The translations under genes were made by a program, and so were the position numbers. Positions 33,984 to 46,559 of a stretch of 64,000 nt of DNA are shown here, in pieces (positions within the stretch are counted from its first letter, which is position 1; each line of letters opens with the position of its first letter). The DNA is from Scedosporium boydii. Taxonomy: Eukaryota > Ascomycota > Sordariomycetes > Microascales > Microascaceae. Where the stretch lies: contig NJFT01000067.1 in the NCBI GenBank assembly GCA_002221725.1, positions 62,001 to 126,000 of the forward strand, given 5' to 3'. The notes under the pieces were generated by a model. That model was not told the origin of the DNA. It did not search any database and worked only from the letters and a program-made list of their open reading frames with translations.

Positions 33984-36900
33984 GACTCTAGACTTGAGCT
34001 ATATCTGGATGCAGATAACCACCAAATGTTGTTGGTTGTTCGAGCGAGGGGTGTAAAGTGTAGAGTACTCTTAGAAGATGCGTACGCCGACACAGAAGTT
34101 CTTGCATAAAGAAATATGTACGTGATAGGTGCGTCCTTTGAGGTCCGCAGCTTGATGCCTGATATCCACCGTCAAACGGGGGGCAGGGCAGAGCGCGGAT
34201 GGGTTGCGGGAGGAGGGGTGGGAAAGGTCGGCTCTGCTGTAGGGCTGTGTACTTGAATTGGGGGCCGGATTCCTCCTGAGGAAGGTTCTCACTCGTCGCA
34301 AGAACGATGAAGATGGCCCACCGGATAGGTATTTTGCGGCGCAAGGAGCAGTATGCTTCTCATAGATTGAACGACGGGAGTCATATGCTCGCCACCCAAA
34401 CGAAACGGCCCCTGCCGAGTCGCAAGAAGGATTGGGCAATCTCGGGGGAGGCGGGACAAACAAGTCAGCTGTCAATTGTCTGACAGGTGGACTTGATGAA
34501 CACAAGACGTGCCGATAACCTGTGACGGCCAAGACGTAAAGGTGCGAAGACGCAATAATGTTTCAGAAGAGGAAGCTGCGAAGTAAGGTAAGGCAAGGCG
34601 AGGCAAGATGAAAGTGAGGGAAGCGAATTGAGTGTTGTGTAATGAGACGAGACAAGCCACCTCAAAGAAACGCAACGATGGGATCCATTTATGTATGCGA
34701 GAAGACGGGAAGGGACCCTTAAGCAGGAACCGTGTCCTTCGTGATCTAACACAGGACAATTTCAAATGTGAGTCGAGATGGGGTATGCTGCCTGAAGCAT
34801 GGGAGCATGGCAAGCGATTGAGGGGAGGTCCATGTTGGCAGCAAAGACTTCGGAGCCCACACGGAATGTGTACAATGGTCCGACCGGCTACGGACACCCC
34901 ACGCCATGTAACTTGAAAAGGAAGAATAAGAATAGCTCGTTCACGAAGTAGCTTTACCGGTTGCGAGGTTCTTTTGAGTGAAAAAGGGCTCAGCAGGCAA
35001 TACCGGGTCCAGGTCCCTGGCAAGGAAGCATCGACGTAACACTTGTTGGTTCCAATGCATGCAGATTGGCAATAGTACATACATATCCGCTGGGGCATGG
35101 AGAGATCAATTGAGATGCTACCATTCCTTGAATAGTACTCGCTACTAGCTCGCTACTAGAACGGCGCACATGCCGGAAGACGGCGATTAGGACCCACTTT
35201 GATCCTTTGCGACTCCTAACCAAAATTTCGGAGGAAATATGCAGGATGTCTGCCGTAGGGCTGCCGGTGTGTCCTCGATGATGGACCATAGTGTCTCAGC
35301 ATCTCCAGCTCAAATGGTCCAAGTAGGCACACTTGGGCTTTGAAAACCGGGTATTTTTGGTCCCTTGCTTAAGGCGGCGGCCCGGGCCAACATACTCTAG
35401 GCGTTACTGGGTGATGGAAGTTAGTCTCGTGGACGGCCAGAGGAGACTTCCGAGAATAAACTACCCCCTTCAGTCCTTAGCGGGAAAGCTCCCGAAGGAC
35501 GGCGGAGCCCAAAAGGGCTCGGGAGGATCACAGAAGCAAATGCAGGCGATAAAATGGAAAGGGCCGGAATATCATTTCATCTCAGGTACCGGCGTTGGCG
35601 CTACTAACGCAGACGGGCGGGAATATAGTAGATCCGTCCTAGAAGGCATCCAATAGAATCATGGCCGACACAACTTTCGCTCCGTGATTGCTCGGCGTCA
35701 GGTCTGGCGAACTCTGCTAGACAGATATCAAGGCACTCTGGGTGACTTGATCCTCTCCCTTGCCTCCGCCACTTTGAGCGAAAAAATAGATGATGTTGGA
35801 CACTTCCGTCGAGAGAGAGCCTCGGATGTGATACTCAATAAACATTGGGCTATGAATATGAGGAGGCGACGCCGCAAGACCGCAGACGGAAGTAGGGCCG
35901 GAAAGGAGGCGGGGTTAAAGTAAGGCACCTCGAGGGGTGTGAAGAGTGAGGGCCACCTAGACGCAGGCGAGAACTTGTGGCAGGAGATGCAAGAAAAATC
36001 GAGAAAAAAAGAAAAGGAAAAAGAGAAAGAAAGGAAATTGAGGGAATATTCGACCTCGGCGACGTGAGAGCTAGTAAGACAGCAGGCCGAATGGAGGAGG
36101 AAAGAACAAAAAAAAAAGAAAAAACGGGCAAGAAAAAAAAATGAGGGAAATGAAGTTGATTCTTGGAGAGGGAGAAAAAGGGCCGCTTGGTGTTGGTTCT
36201 GTCCTGCAAGGTTCTCGAGGGTAGGATCAAGTCCACCACCTCCAAGTCAGTCAATGGCGGTGGATGCCTTGTTCACCTGCGCACTCCGCAGAGACGAGCC
36301 GTACATGTGACGTGCCGTCAACCAAAGAAGGTCACCCAACAGACCAATTAGGATATTGAACCTAGCCAGATCTGGAAAGCCATGCCAGACCGGTCTCGTA
36401 CAACATCGACCTCTCAGGACACTCTGTGCTTCCAAGATTCTAAATTGCAACTCGGCTCCCTTCACCCCTCCAGCGTATCCTTGGGGTGGCTTGCCCCTCC
36501 TTTTACCCCCAATTATCCGCGCATCGCCACGTTCGTTTCTTCATCGCTGGGTCCCCATCTCGCCAATGGCGATGCGTTGCGCCATGTCGAGCCACTGTTG
36601 GGGGCCTTGCGTGCCTAAAATCCGTGGCGGAAGAGGTCGTATCCAGTGTCAGTCCGTGCCTGCCAACCCCACTACTCATTAAGGAATGACCCACGTCACA
36701 ATTTGGATGTGAACGCAACACACGAGTTGGGAGGTCTGGGGAAATAGGATTGTGGCGGATGGCTGTGAACCGAGTCTCGTTGGACTCTATTTGGAAATTC
36801 GAGGGCCATCACCGTTCGACCTCACCTGTTGGATGTACGAGGTCATGACGAGGCCCCCCGTTCTGGCCTCCATGCAAGCCTCTCTCCTCAGTATGCAAAG

Positions 36901-37750
36901 CTCAGGATCATTGCTGCAGGTTGGTCCCCTGACAGCGACAGCCCCACTTCCTTTCGATATCCAGTAGCTCCAACACAATAAAGGTGATCCACTCTTGCTA
37001 GACGTGATGCCGGTATAAGCGAGGTTAAAAATGGAAAGGAAAAAGAATCAGGCAGTCTGTCCCAAGACGAAGTGGGATTTCGCTACCGGCAGGCAGATGA
37101 AGTGCGCCTCACGGTACCATATTACTCCAGAGCTAAATGAGTAATATGGGGATGTGATGGGATTCGAGAGTAATGAAAACAGTGAAAAGCATCCCATCTC
37201 AAGGCGAAAAGGTTGGTAGCACAAGAAGCAGTTCAAAGGAGACGTGACATTTCTTGATCGATTGATTCATTGTTCAACAATCTTGCTGAGTAATGAGAAT
37301 GAACGGGAGCGGGAAGGAACATCTCGCCTCGTTTCGGCTCACGGAAGGATCGAGAGTCAGCAAAGAGAGGCCCAGAGCACATCAAATTGATCCAAGGTAT
37401 GCAGATACGGATACGGCGTGGAAATGCTGACGACTCGCTTGAGCAGCCTCATGTGAGCACACTCAATACCATGCATGCAGCACAAATTGGGTGGAAGAAG
37501 TCTCACGACCATATTTTTTTTTTGTCGCTATTTGGGTATCTATCATACATGAAAATAATTGAGGGCATTCTCCATGCGCGTCCTCCCGCAATCCTGTCTG
37601 CGTCAGATGACAAGCGCCACAATTACTGTCTCGTAAAAGAAAAGACCAAAAATGTAAAAACTCTCGTCTCACCATTGTGTGCTCGTCACACGTAATACAG
37701 GCCCTTCTGTTATGGATTGGTGATGAACAACCCCCCTAGAATGTTTGCGT
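33984..37750. other. intergenic, rest of the gene-poor region
   Basis: Minus-strand C/T-rich tracts at about 34550-34640 and 35990-36170 look like promoter or leader sequence for a minus-strand gene, which supports transcription towards the candidate at 33983. A 208-codon frame at 34472-35098 has no protein features. No transposon ORF, terminal repeat or RNA gene was recognised. Confidence 0.45.
35988..36170. repeat. long purine-rich (A/G) tract
   Basis: About 180 nt dominated by A and G on the plus strand, with many AAAAAAGAAAA-type stretches, interrupted in the middle. On the minus strand it is a polypyrimidine tract of the type common upstream of fungal transcription starts. Confidence 0.6.
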
Positions 37751-38952
37751 CTATCGATAACCCCTCCTCCCATGGCCATGACCCCGGCTAGGAGACCGCG
37801 ACCGACTGCGGTCTCGATAACTATCGTAGCTGCTCCTGCTAGGGCTTCTACGCTGGTCGTCACTATCGCTAGGGCGCCTACCTCGTTCACGGTCACGGCG
37901 CGGAGCTGGTGACCTGGATCTCGACAGCGACCTCGAGTAAGATCGGGAGCGACCACGATACCTGCCTCCACCGCTTCCCCGAGGACCCGGCCCTGCACTA
38001 GGAGATCTTGATCGGGAGGGAGAGCGAGACAATGATCGAGGTCGCCAAGTATCAGAGCGAGAACCATATCGGCCAGGAGGCGAGTGACGACGACCTCTGC
38101 CATGGGGACCTCCTTTCCCTCCAGCATTCAAACCAACACCACCTCCGCCACCGCCACCGTTGGCCGAAGGACGCCGGCCAGGCGGGGGAACGAGAGGGTT
38201 GATGTTGGCCCCACGCCGGGCCGTTGGTGGCGGCGGTGACATCTTGCGACGGGGTAGGACGATAGAGACGTTTATTGTCGTGCCGTCGATTTGAGCCTCG
38301 TGCATGTTCGCAACGGCCACTTCAGCATCGGTCTCGTGAAGGTAGAGGATGTAGGCAGTGCCACGGTTGGAGTTGACTGGGTCACGTTAGCTGTATATTC
38401 TAGAATATAGAGGCAAATGGGTAGGTGGAAAAAAGAAACTCCCGGGACTGATCGGAATGGATCATACATTGCCTGTTCATGGGTAGATCCAAATCATCAA
38501 TAGGACCGAACTGGCCGAAAATCTCATGGAGATGATCCTCAGTGATGTTCTTCGTTAACCTCTCAACAACAATCTAGAAGTAGAGGAAATGGGTTAGCAG
38601 CCTGCATACAGCGCAATGCATGTTGGGAGGGGGGCCGAGGCTACGACGACGATGGCAATCCTAGCGGGGTAATGGTGAATGCTACCTTTGTGCTTCTGGT
38701 ATCACCCCTGTCTCTACTCCAGCTGCGGCTCCTGCTGTGGCTCCGACTCGGGCTACGGCTGTAAGATCGACTTCGGCTTCGGTAGCGCCCATTGCGACGA
38801 GGAGTGGGCGACCGAGAATCGGATCGAGAAGGTGAGTGAGAGCGGGATCGAGAATCGAGGCGACGTCGTGGGCTGGGAGAACGAGAGTCTTCTGACATTG
38901 GTGATCGGGACAGTCTGCGGTCGCGAGACCTTGTTCCAGATTCTGATGCCAT
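37751..38952 (-). CDS. RNPS1-like SR-related splicing protein
   Basis: Three exons: 38952-38686, 38573-38468, 38376-37751; introns 112 and 91 nt; 332 residues. ATG 38952 (MASESGTRSRD) is chosen because the codons further upstream offer only GTG. The order is an Arg/Ser-rich N-terminus (to residue 89), one RRM starting IVVERLTKNITEDHLHEIF and continuing GPIDDLDLPMNRQF, GTAYILYLH, AQIDGTTINVSIVLP, and then a Gly-rich and a long Arg/Ser C-terminus. The RRM matches RNPS1, the exon-junction-complex-associated activator of splicing and mRNA surveillance (known family role), acting in nuclear speckles. Both splice junctions fall inside or just before the RRM and restore it exactly. Confidence 0.9.
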
Positions 38953-41080
38953 GTCCACTTCGTACGAGGGTGGTGGGAAAATGTGCGGCGGATGGTTGAT
39001 GCAAGGATTTCGGGCAAGGGAGCTTCTGTTGGGAAATTTTGTGAGGTATGCAAGTGATACTTCGTGGAATGGTGGATGGCGACGCGGGTCAAGCTCGGGT
39101 CGCGACTGCCATTAATCCAGATGACAAGGAATGCTGTAGTCACGTGAGAAGATGTTGGCAGCCTCTCGGCTTTTCTTCGCACATGGTCTCAACCAGATTC
39201 CAAGCTCTCATTGTCTTCAATAAACCAGCACGAACTTTGCCTCGACTACGCGACTGAAATTACGATCTCGTTGAATCAGTTTGGCCCCCCCAAACAAGTC
39301 AATGAACGGCGATTGAAACCCCCTGATTTTAGTCTGGAAGATTGACTTATAACTCAACCCAGCGCACGCGGGACACTAAAACGACGGTGGTCCGATGGTC
39401 TGGTCCTCCGGACGCCTTATTCGCTGTCGACATTTTAAGCGCCAGGAATCGATTCTATACGACATCTCTCTGCATTGCATCTGCATACTTAGCTACTGAC
39501 GTACCATGGCGTTGGCTCGATTTGAGGCTCATCTCATCTGATGACACCGAACCAACAGTTTAACACCCATGCACTGCCACTCACTAAGAGGCCAAATAGT
39601 GGGCCAACGGAGGGCATCAAGAAGGTGATTTGATCTTTTGAGGTATCTCGCAGGACGAAGGAGAGCAAGCTAAGATGACTCCATGAAAACGGGACAAGTG
39701 CACGCTTGCTACATCCCCGGTGCTACGCCGTACATCCGCATCCAGTTTTCAGGCAGCTACGGCGCCAGCAACTTAAACTCGCATGGGGAATCAGGCACAT
39801 GTTTGGTTCCTCCCGTTCCCCTCATCCGATAACTAGAGCTCATATGATATGAGCTTGTATTGAAAAGCACACTCTTGGCGACCTTCAGTCCTAGTCCTAT
39901 ACGTAGATAGAAATTGGAGGCCCAGAGGTTTGATTTTCCTGTCCACAACTGCCTTGGATATTTAGCCAGTATGCCTTCCTGCGGACCGACGCCTCCCCCA
40001 ATTTCCTCCAAACTCTTCTCCACTCAAAACATTGAGCCACCATCGATTGCTTTGTCTATTATCAGCGAGGCATTCCATTCACCTTAGGATCACAGAGTAC
40101 GGGGTACCTGGAGCCTCGTTTTATTTTCCGGGTGTGTGTTCAGAGCCCCCATGGTCGATGGGGGCTCAAAGGCCGGTGTGGTGGTGTCGCTCGCAGCTTT
40201 TAGCCCCAACGCAAGGTTACATTGGGTTCTGCGCCGCCGGAGCTAGGACCACGACCACAGAGTCCACAGGTCAGAAATCAGAGTTGATGCCTGGATCACG
40301 CAAGGCTCTCAATTCTGATCCCTGGGCTTTCAACATCAGTCTAAGCTTCTTTGGACGCTTGGCTGCTCGGAAAAAAAGCCAGGAGGATCCGGCGCTAACA
40401 GGCGCACGGTGTATCGTCTCCAAGGCCCAGGGACCTTCTCCTCACATTCCTTTCCAGGAGATTCTTCCTTTCGGGGAGGATCTCGTCTCATGATCATCGT
40501 ACCTCGTAAAGACTTGGGTCTTTTGCATCTCACAACAGATATGTTGGATGGCTGTCTCTCTTTTTAGGCAGAACCTCGCTCTGTTTGGCTGTGAGCCTTC
40601 ATTCATATGTAATGATTAACCCTAAAGTGACAGACTGCCCCTGGATTGCGTGACTGAAAGTGACAAATATCCAATCTTCCCGGATCCGCACCGGCCCCGA
40701 GCCTGTGATTCGGTACGAAGAATGTCACTGTGGTATCCCAGCAGAGTCCCTGGTCGAATCCTTGAAGAAGATTGAGAGATCTTGCAGCTTTGGGGCTCGG
40801 ACAAGGCATATTCACACATCGTATTTTTTGATCCTGCGGCGTTGAAACGAACACAATTCAGCTCAGGATTGATATCCTGGACCCCAAAGAAGCCCCTGGT
40901 ACGTTTCCAAGTGAAGACACAAATCCTTTCAAAATCCTCTGCATGTTCATCGCACAGCCCCAGGTGCGAAGGAGCTCAATCCTGTCAAAATGGCCATTGC
41001 CTTATTGTTCCTTCGAGAAGGAGACGGCCAGGAATGGACCAATTCCATTATCAAGGCGAGGAGCAAAAGACATCATGCCT

Positions 41081-41100
41081 AAAAAAAAAAAAAAAAAAAA
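41081..41100 (+). repeat. A20 homopolymer
   Basis: Twenty consecutive A, followed by GAAAGAAAAAAAA. No gene body with target-site duplications lies directly upstream, so I read it as a simple repeat, not a retroposon tail. Confidence 0.85.
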
Positions 41101-41260
41101 GAAAGAAAAAAAATACCGATGCCTGCGATCAATATGCTCATTGACTTCCCTCCGCGGAAACACCAGAAAGATAACATGCAAGCTTATCTGTCCAGGATGA
41201 GAACAAATTGATCTCCGGTGCATCTCCGATCAGATTCGCACCTTCCACGTTCCGCGGGGG

Positions 41261-41309
41261 CCAATCCCGGCGATTAGCATTATGGCAGTTGTGATTGGGG
41301 CGATTAGCT
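41261..41309 (+). promoter_or_regulatory. CCAAT pair and duplicated CGATTAGC before MET1
   Basis: CCAATC at 41261-41266 and its inverse GATTGG at 41293-41298, each closely followed by CGATTAGC (41271 and 41301). They lie 400-445 nt before the ATG. CCAAT boxes bind the HAP/CBC complex in fungi; use here is inference. Confidence 0.4.
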
Positions 41310-41706
41310 AATGCGATACTGGCTTTTGCTGGTGAGGAAAATTGAAGAAAAAAACCATCGATGACATCAGGAACGCTAAGAATTGCGAGCGCGGGGCAGG
41401 CGCAAAATGTGCAGGAACAACCGTGTTAGTGTGGGGGATTTTGTAATCGAGGACGCTTCTTGTTGCATTGCGGCACCAATTTGACTCAAGGTGACCCGGT
41501 TTAGATGGCTTTCTTGGTAGAATTAATTGATTATTGATCGTTATTACGTCTTTTTTTCTTTTCCTCTCACTGTGACTCGAAACTCTTGATGCGTTGGGTG
41601 TCGCGCGATTAAAAAGGAGAACTCAATTGCTCGCCCTTGGTTGTTAGTGAGGCGAATCCATCCTGCTTCCTACTTCCTGATATCGCCCATTCACAACCGA
41701 GTCGCC

Positions 41707-43550
41707 ATGGCCGACTCCATCTCCCTCCTCGCGGCTCTCAATTGCGCCTCGGCAACCCATCTTGTCATCGGTTCCAATCCTCTGGCGGCTGCCCGCTGCA
41801 CCCAGTCTCTCAACGCAGGTGCCCACCCTGTGGTCATCGCGCCTGTGACAGCAGACGTCCACTACGGTCTTCAGAAGCACATTGACGCGGGCACCGTAAA
41901 GTGGTTCCAGCGCGAGTTCCAGGATGAAGATCTCTTCACCCTGGGTCGTGAAGATATCGGACATGTCGTCGATGCAGTCTTCGTGACCGTTGGCCCGCGC
42001 AGCCCATTGAGTGAGTTCCTCCCCCTTTGTCGAAAGAGCAAACATCTCCTTACGCACGTAAGAACCCCCGCCCATAACCTCTGGCAGTGCTAACCCTCGC
42101 CCTTTCCCTACAAAAAGGCGCCCATATATCTTCCCTCTGCAAGCGCAACAGGATCCCCGTCAACGTCGTCGACGCCCCTCACCTCTGCACCTTCACCCTC
42201 CTGTCCACCCACGTCGATGGCCCCCTCCAGATTGGCGTCACGACCAACGGTCGCGGGTGCAAGCTTGCCTCGCGCATCCGCCGCGAGATAGCTACTTCTT
42301 TACCCCGTGATCTCGGCGCGGCGTGCGCTCGGCTGGGCGATCTTCGGAGACGGATCCACGCGGAGGACAGGCCTTCGGGCCATGCTGATGAGGACGTGGA
42401 CGACTCGGTGGACCAGGCTGCGGCGTTTAATAAGCTCGTCACGGACGCCGATCTCGATGCCGCGAGGAGCAGGAGGATAAGGTGGCTGTCGCAAGTGTGC
42501 GAGTACTGGCCCCTGAAGAAATTAGCAGCCATCACGGATGCGGACGTCGATTCTGTCCTCGCTTCTTACAACCCTTCTTCGTCCATCCCATCATCGGCCG
42601 CCACCTCCCCCTCAAACGAACCCGCTTCCTTCCTCAGCATTCCCCAAACGCTCCCCTCACCGCAGACGTCGTCCTCCCCCGCCCGTCGCGGAACCCTCAT
42701 CCTAGCCGGCAGCGGCCCCGGTCACCCCGACCTCCTCACCCGCGCAACCTACAAAGCGATCCAATCCTCCCACATCATCCTCGCCGACAAGCTCGTCCCT
42801 TCTCCCGTCCTAGACCTTATACCCCGCCGCACCCCCGTCCATATCGCCCGCAAGTTCCCCGGAAACGCCGACCAGGCCCAGCAGGAGCTCCTCGAGATGG
42901 TGCTGTCGGGCGTGCGCGAGGGAAAGACCGTCCTCCGGCTGAAGCAGGGCGATCCCTTCATCTACGGCCGTGGGGGCGAGGAGGTCGATTACTTCAGGAA
43001 GGAGGGCTGGGGCGATCGCGTCCTCGTGTTGCCTGGCATTACGAGCGCGTTAAGCGCGCCGCTGTTTGCTGGGATCCCTGCGACGCAGAGGGATGTGTCC
43101 GACCAAGTGTTGATCTGCACGGGGACGGGAAAGAAGGGGAAGGCGCCGACGCCGCCTGAGTTCGTACCCACGAGGACCGTGGTATTCCTCATGGCCCTAC
43201 ACAGGATTAGCGCGCTTGTGAGGGAGCTCACTGCCTACACGGAAGAGGAGGCAGACACAGGCGAGTATCCCGCAGGAGAGACGATTGACGAGACCAAATC
43301 TAAGAGAACCCTCTGGCCGCGCAACACGCCGTGCGCTGTCATCGAGAGGGGTAGTTGCCCTGACCAACGGGTCATCCGTACAACCCTGGGCTTCGTCGCA
43401 GAGGCCATCGAGGAAGAAGGCAGCCGACCGCCGGGTCTACTGGTCGTCGGTAAGGCCTGCGAAGTGCTCTTCACTTTGGAAAAGGGCAGGTGTTGGGCAG
43501 TAGAAGATGGATTTAAGGGTTTGGATTTGGATGATTTAGTCTCTCTATAG
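41707..43550 (+). CDS. uroporphyrinogen-III C-methyltransferase with siroheme-synthase N domain
   Basis: Two exons, 41707-42010 and 42118-43550; a 107-nt intron joins SPLS to AHISSLC; 578 residues. The N-terminal third is Met8/CysG-like: LVIGSNPLAAARC is the NAD-binding start, Asp120 in VNVVDAP fits the Asp needed in CysG/Met8, and GPLQIGVTTNGRGCKLASRIRREI follows. From about residue 292 comes the tetrapyrrole methylase domain: LAGSGPGHPDLLT, LRLKQGDPFIYGRGGEE, PGITSALSAPLFAGIP and PCAVIERG. It should methylate uroporphyrinogen III to precorrin-2 with S-adenosylmethionine, and possibly oxidise it, on the way to siroheme for sulfite and nitrite reductases. Yeast uses separate Met1 and Met8. 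The linker (about 250-290) is Ser/Pro-rich. Confidence 0.93.
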
Positions 43551-43671
43551 ATTTATCAACACATGCATGGCCCTTGCGAGGTATATATGTATATAGAACT
43601 TAGACAACATGGGCAGCCCGACGCATCTCTGTATTAAGAATGGAAATCATGTCCAGTTAAACCAAATGACC

Positions 43672-45978
43672 TTACTCCTTGCTCTCTTCAGCTTCCGTCT
43701 CCTCAAACGTAACAAGAACCGTTCCAGCTTTGCAAATGTCCTGGAGAACAGGTGGTTAGTATCGGGTTTAAACTGTCTCGATCGAAAGTAGATACTTACT
43801 CCTTCCTTATGCGCCAACCTCTTGATAACGCCATCCTGGGGGGAGCGAATGACCGTCTCCATCTTCATCGACTCGATACTGTCCAAAGGTATTAGTATGC
43901 TTCTTTAAACAGGGTGCCTAGGATCTTGGGTCGACTTACACAACCAGCGGTGTGCCCTTCTTAACCTCCTGTCCAACCTCAACCTCATTCTTCAGAATCT
44001 TACAAGGCATAGGCGCAACAACCGAGCCGGCCGACTCCTTCGTGCCGAGCGCCTTCTCCACCCACGCAGGGGGAAGGAGCTGCATCTCCGTCTTCGTTCC
44101 ATGCTGGAATACAGCAAGGCGAGCCTGGGTCGGGTTGGCAGCATCCTGGTCAACAACCACGGTAGACTCTATCCTCTCGCCAGGGAAGAAGGTGGTCAGG
44201 TGGCTCTTGGAAGGGGATGTGGAGGCCTCGGAAACGATGTTCTCGTAGCGAGTGGGCTGGGCCTGGCCGTCGCGGAAGACCTCAACGTTGAAGAGGCTGT
44301 TTCCGGTGCGGGAGACGCTGACGCGGACAATCTCCTCCTTGGCGTCCTCGTTGTGGTTGATGGGCTTGAAGGCAACCTGGCTCTGGCTCGTAGGGGGCTC
44401 GGCCTCGAATCCGAGAGAATCACCGTGAGGGACCTTGTTCGTAGAGGCGGAGGCGATGCTGGCAAGCGCGGCCTGGATGAAGACTTCATCGGGATGGCTC
44501 GCGGGCTTGAAGAGGCTGTCTTTCCACTTTTCGATGAATCCAGTCTCGACGTCACCCTTGATGAACGCGTCCTCGCGGCACAGACGCTTCAGGAACTCCA
44601 CGTTAGTGGACAGACCGACGATCTCGTACTCCTTGAGCGCCATCTCCATCCTCCTGATAGCAGTCTCCCGATCCTTGCCCCGGACGATAAGCTTAGCAAT
44701 CATGCCGTCGTAAGCCTCGGAGACGGTGTCTCCCTCGACAAAGCCAGCATCGATTCGGACATCATCGTTGATGCCGGGAGTCGAGAGGTGGATGAGCTTT
44801 CCAGAGTCGGGCATGAAACCCTTGTCGGGGTTCTCGGCGTAGATTCGCGCCTCGATGGCGGCGCCGCGTTCCTTGATCCTCTCCACGATCTCCTCCTGGG
44901 TGAGGGGCAGCTTCTCTCCGCCCGCGACCCTGAACTGCCACTCCACGAGGTCGGTTCCCGTGACCATCTCGCTCACGGGGTGCTCGACCTGAAGACGGGT
45001 GTTCATCTCCATGAAGTAGAACTCGCCAGTATCCTTGTCAAGGATGAACTCGACGGTGCCAGCTCCTACGTATCCGACGGCAGACGCCGCGAGCTTGGCC
45101 TTCTCCCAAAGATCAAGCCTCGTCGCGTCATCGAGGTCGGGAGCGGGAGACTCCTCGATGACCTTTTGGTGCCTCCTCTGCACACTGCAGTCTCGCTCAC
45201 CGAGCGCGACGCAGTTGCCAAGCTTATCCGCGAACACCTGCACCTCGACGTGCCTCGGCCTGACGATATACTTCTCAACAAGCATAACCTCACCACCCTC
45301 ACCGAACGACGCCCTGGCCTCGGCCTTGGCGCTCTGCAGCTGCCTAGGGAACTCCTCCTCCGTCATGACGATCCTCATACCCTTTCCACCACCACCCTTG
45401 ACACTCTTCAACAGCACAGGGAACTTGATATTCCTCGCATGCGCCAGCAGCTGCGCCTCCCCTTGCTCAGAGCCATGGTAACCGGGCACGCAGGGGACGC
45501 CCGCAGCAGTCATGATCTCCTTACTCCTAGCCTTGTCTCCCATATCCGCCATAGCCTTCGCCGGGGGTCCCACGAAGACGATCCCTTCCTTCTCGCACTT
45601 CTCGGCAAATGCCGAGTTCTCGGAGAGGAACCCGTATCCGGGGTGCAGCGCCTGGATGCCATGCTTCTTGGCCAGGGATATTATCCTGTCTCCGTCGAGA
45701 TAGGCTGTCGCCGCCCCGAGGTTAAGCGAGTGGGGAGAGCACGCGGCATGCTGGGCGCCGGCGTCCGGGTCGGTGTAGAGGGTCGTGGTGCGGATGCCGA
45801 GACGGCGCGCCGTGCGGTGGATTCTGAGGGCGATCTCGCCACGGTTGGCGATGAGGAGGGAGGTGATTGGGGTTACTTTGGAGGAAGAGGAGTCTGCCGA
45901 GGAGGGGTTGGCGGCCGTGGAGAGGAGTCGGCGCCGGAGGGGGTGAAAGGGAAGCTGGTTTCTTGCGATTGACCTCAT
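43672..45978 (-). CDS. methylcrotonyl-CoA carboxylase alpha (biotin) subunit
   Basis: Three exons: 45978-43940, 43878-43800, 43740-43672; introns 61 and 59 nt; 728 residues. The Arg-rich, Ser-rich start MRSIARNQLPFHPLRRRLLS is a mitochondrial targeting signal. Biotin carboxylase domain: LLIANRGEIALRI, LHPGYGFLSEN, ATP loop GGGGKG at 195-200, MEMNTRLQVEHPVSE. The middle domain is of MCC type, and the biotinyl domain contains VIESMKMET with Lys685 as attachment site; that motif appears only after splicing exon 1 to exon 2. The enzyme, with a beta subunit encoded elsewhere, carboxylates 3-methylcrotonyl-CoA in leucine breakdown. Length fits MCC alpha, not pyruvate or acetyl-CoA carboxylase. A 623-codon antisense frame (44101-45972) is a shadow. 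Confidence 0.95.
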
Positions 45979-46559
45979 GGTTGATATGGGAAGAAAATGA
46001 GGGGGATATGGCTTTATCGTAGAGGAATTCAGCTAGCCCAACCCGAGTGATTGAAAGAGGAGGTCAATTGGGGAGAGGAGGGAGGAACTGGAAAAGAGAG
46101 ACTAAAGGATTTTTTAGGATCGATGGACGCGAAGAAAGAAATACATAGACGTGCGGAGTTCCAATAACCTCAGCGCCGACGAGAGCAACCGAGCCTAGGA
46201 TCTTGAGCCATCAAGGCCGAGAATATCCGGCGCAATGCTCCAATTGCCTCCAAATGTTCTACCCCTTGTCGGCCTTTAAGCGTCGGGTCACGCGATTGGT
46301 CCAAAATGGGTCAGATTGATCTGTCCCCAGACGGCAAACGCCGTCTACCCCGCCTTAGTCAGCTTCCCCACAATCGTACCCCTCCAATGTTCTCCACGAA
46401 AGGCACGACGGTATCTTTTTTGGGGAAAAGCCGTGTTCCTGATGTGACGAAGTAAATCGCGACGTCGTATGAGGCTGAGATTTCCAATATCCACTACCTT
46501 CCATCTCGTCTTCAACGCTGTCGCTTTCAATTGAACGGACATCTGGGTAACCGGTAACT
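45979..46559. promoter_or_regulatory. divergent promoter of MCC alpha and PNPOx-like genes
   Basis: 580 nt between two divergent starts. It contains an inverted CCAAT (GATTGG at 46294-46299) and a one-mismatch GACGAAGTA at 46446-46454. No coding sequence. Confidence 0.5.

Larger units (their letters stand above)
38953..41706. other. intergenic, 2.75 kb between divergent genes
   Basis: Promoters of the RNPS1-like gene (left) and the MET1-like gene (right). No further gene recognised; frames such as 40032-40493 carry no motif. It contains a one-mismatch TACTTCGTG at 39058-39066. Confidence 0.5.

Noticed and set aside
34472..35098. 208-codon minus-strand ORF
   Set aside because: No motif, no splice context, uneven composition.
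41081..41113. poly(A) tail of a retroposed gene
   Set aside because: No gene copy or target-site duplication found upstream; treated as a simple repeat.
44101..45972. 623-codon plus-strand ORF
   Set aside because: Exactly antisense to the MCC alpha gene; the translation has no motif, and long antisense frames are common opposite GC-rich third positions.
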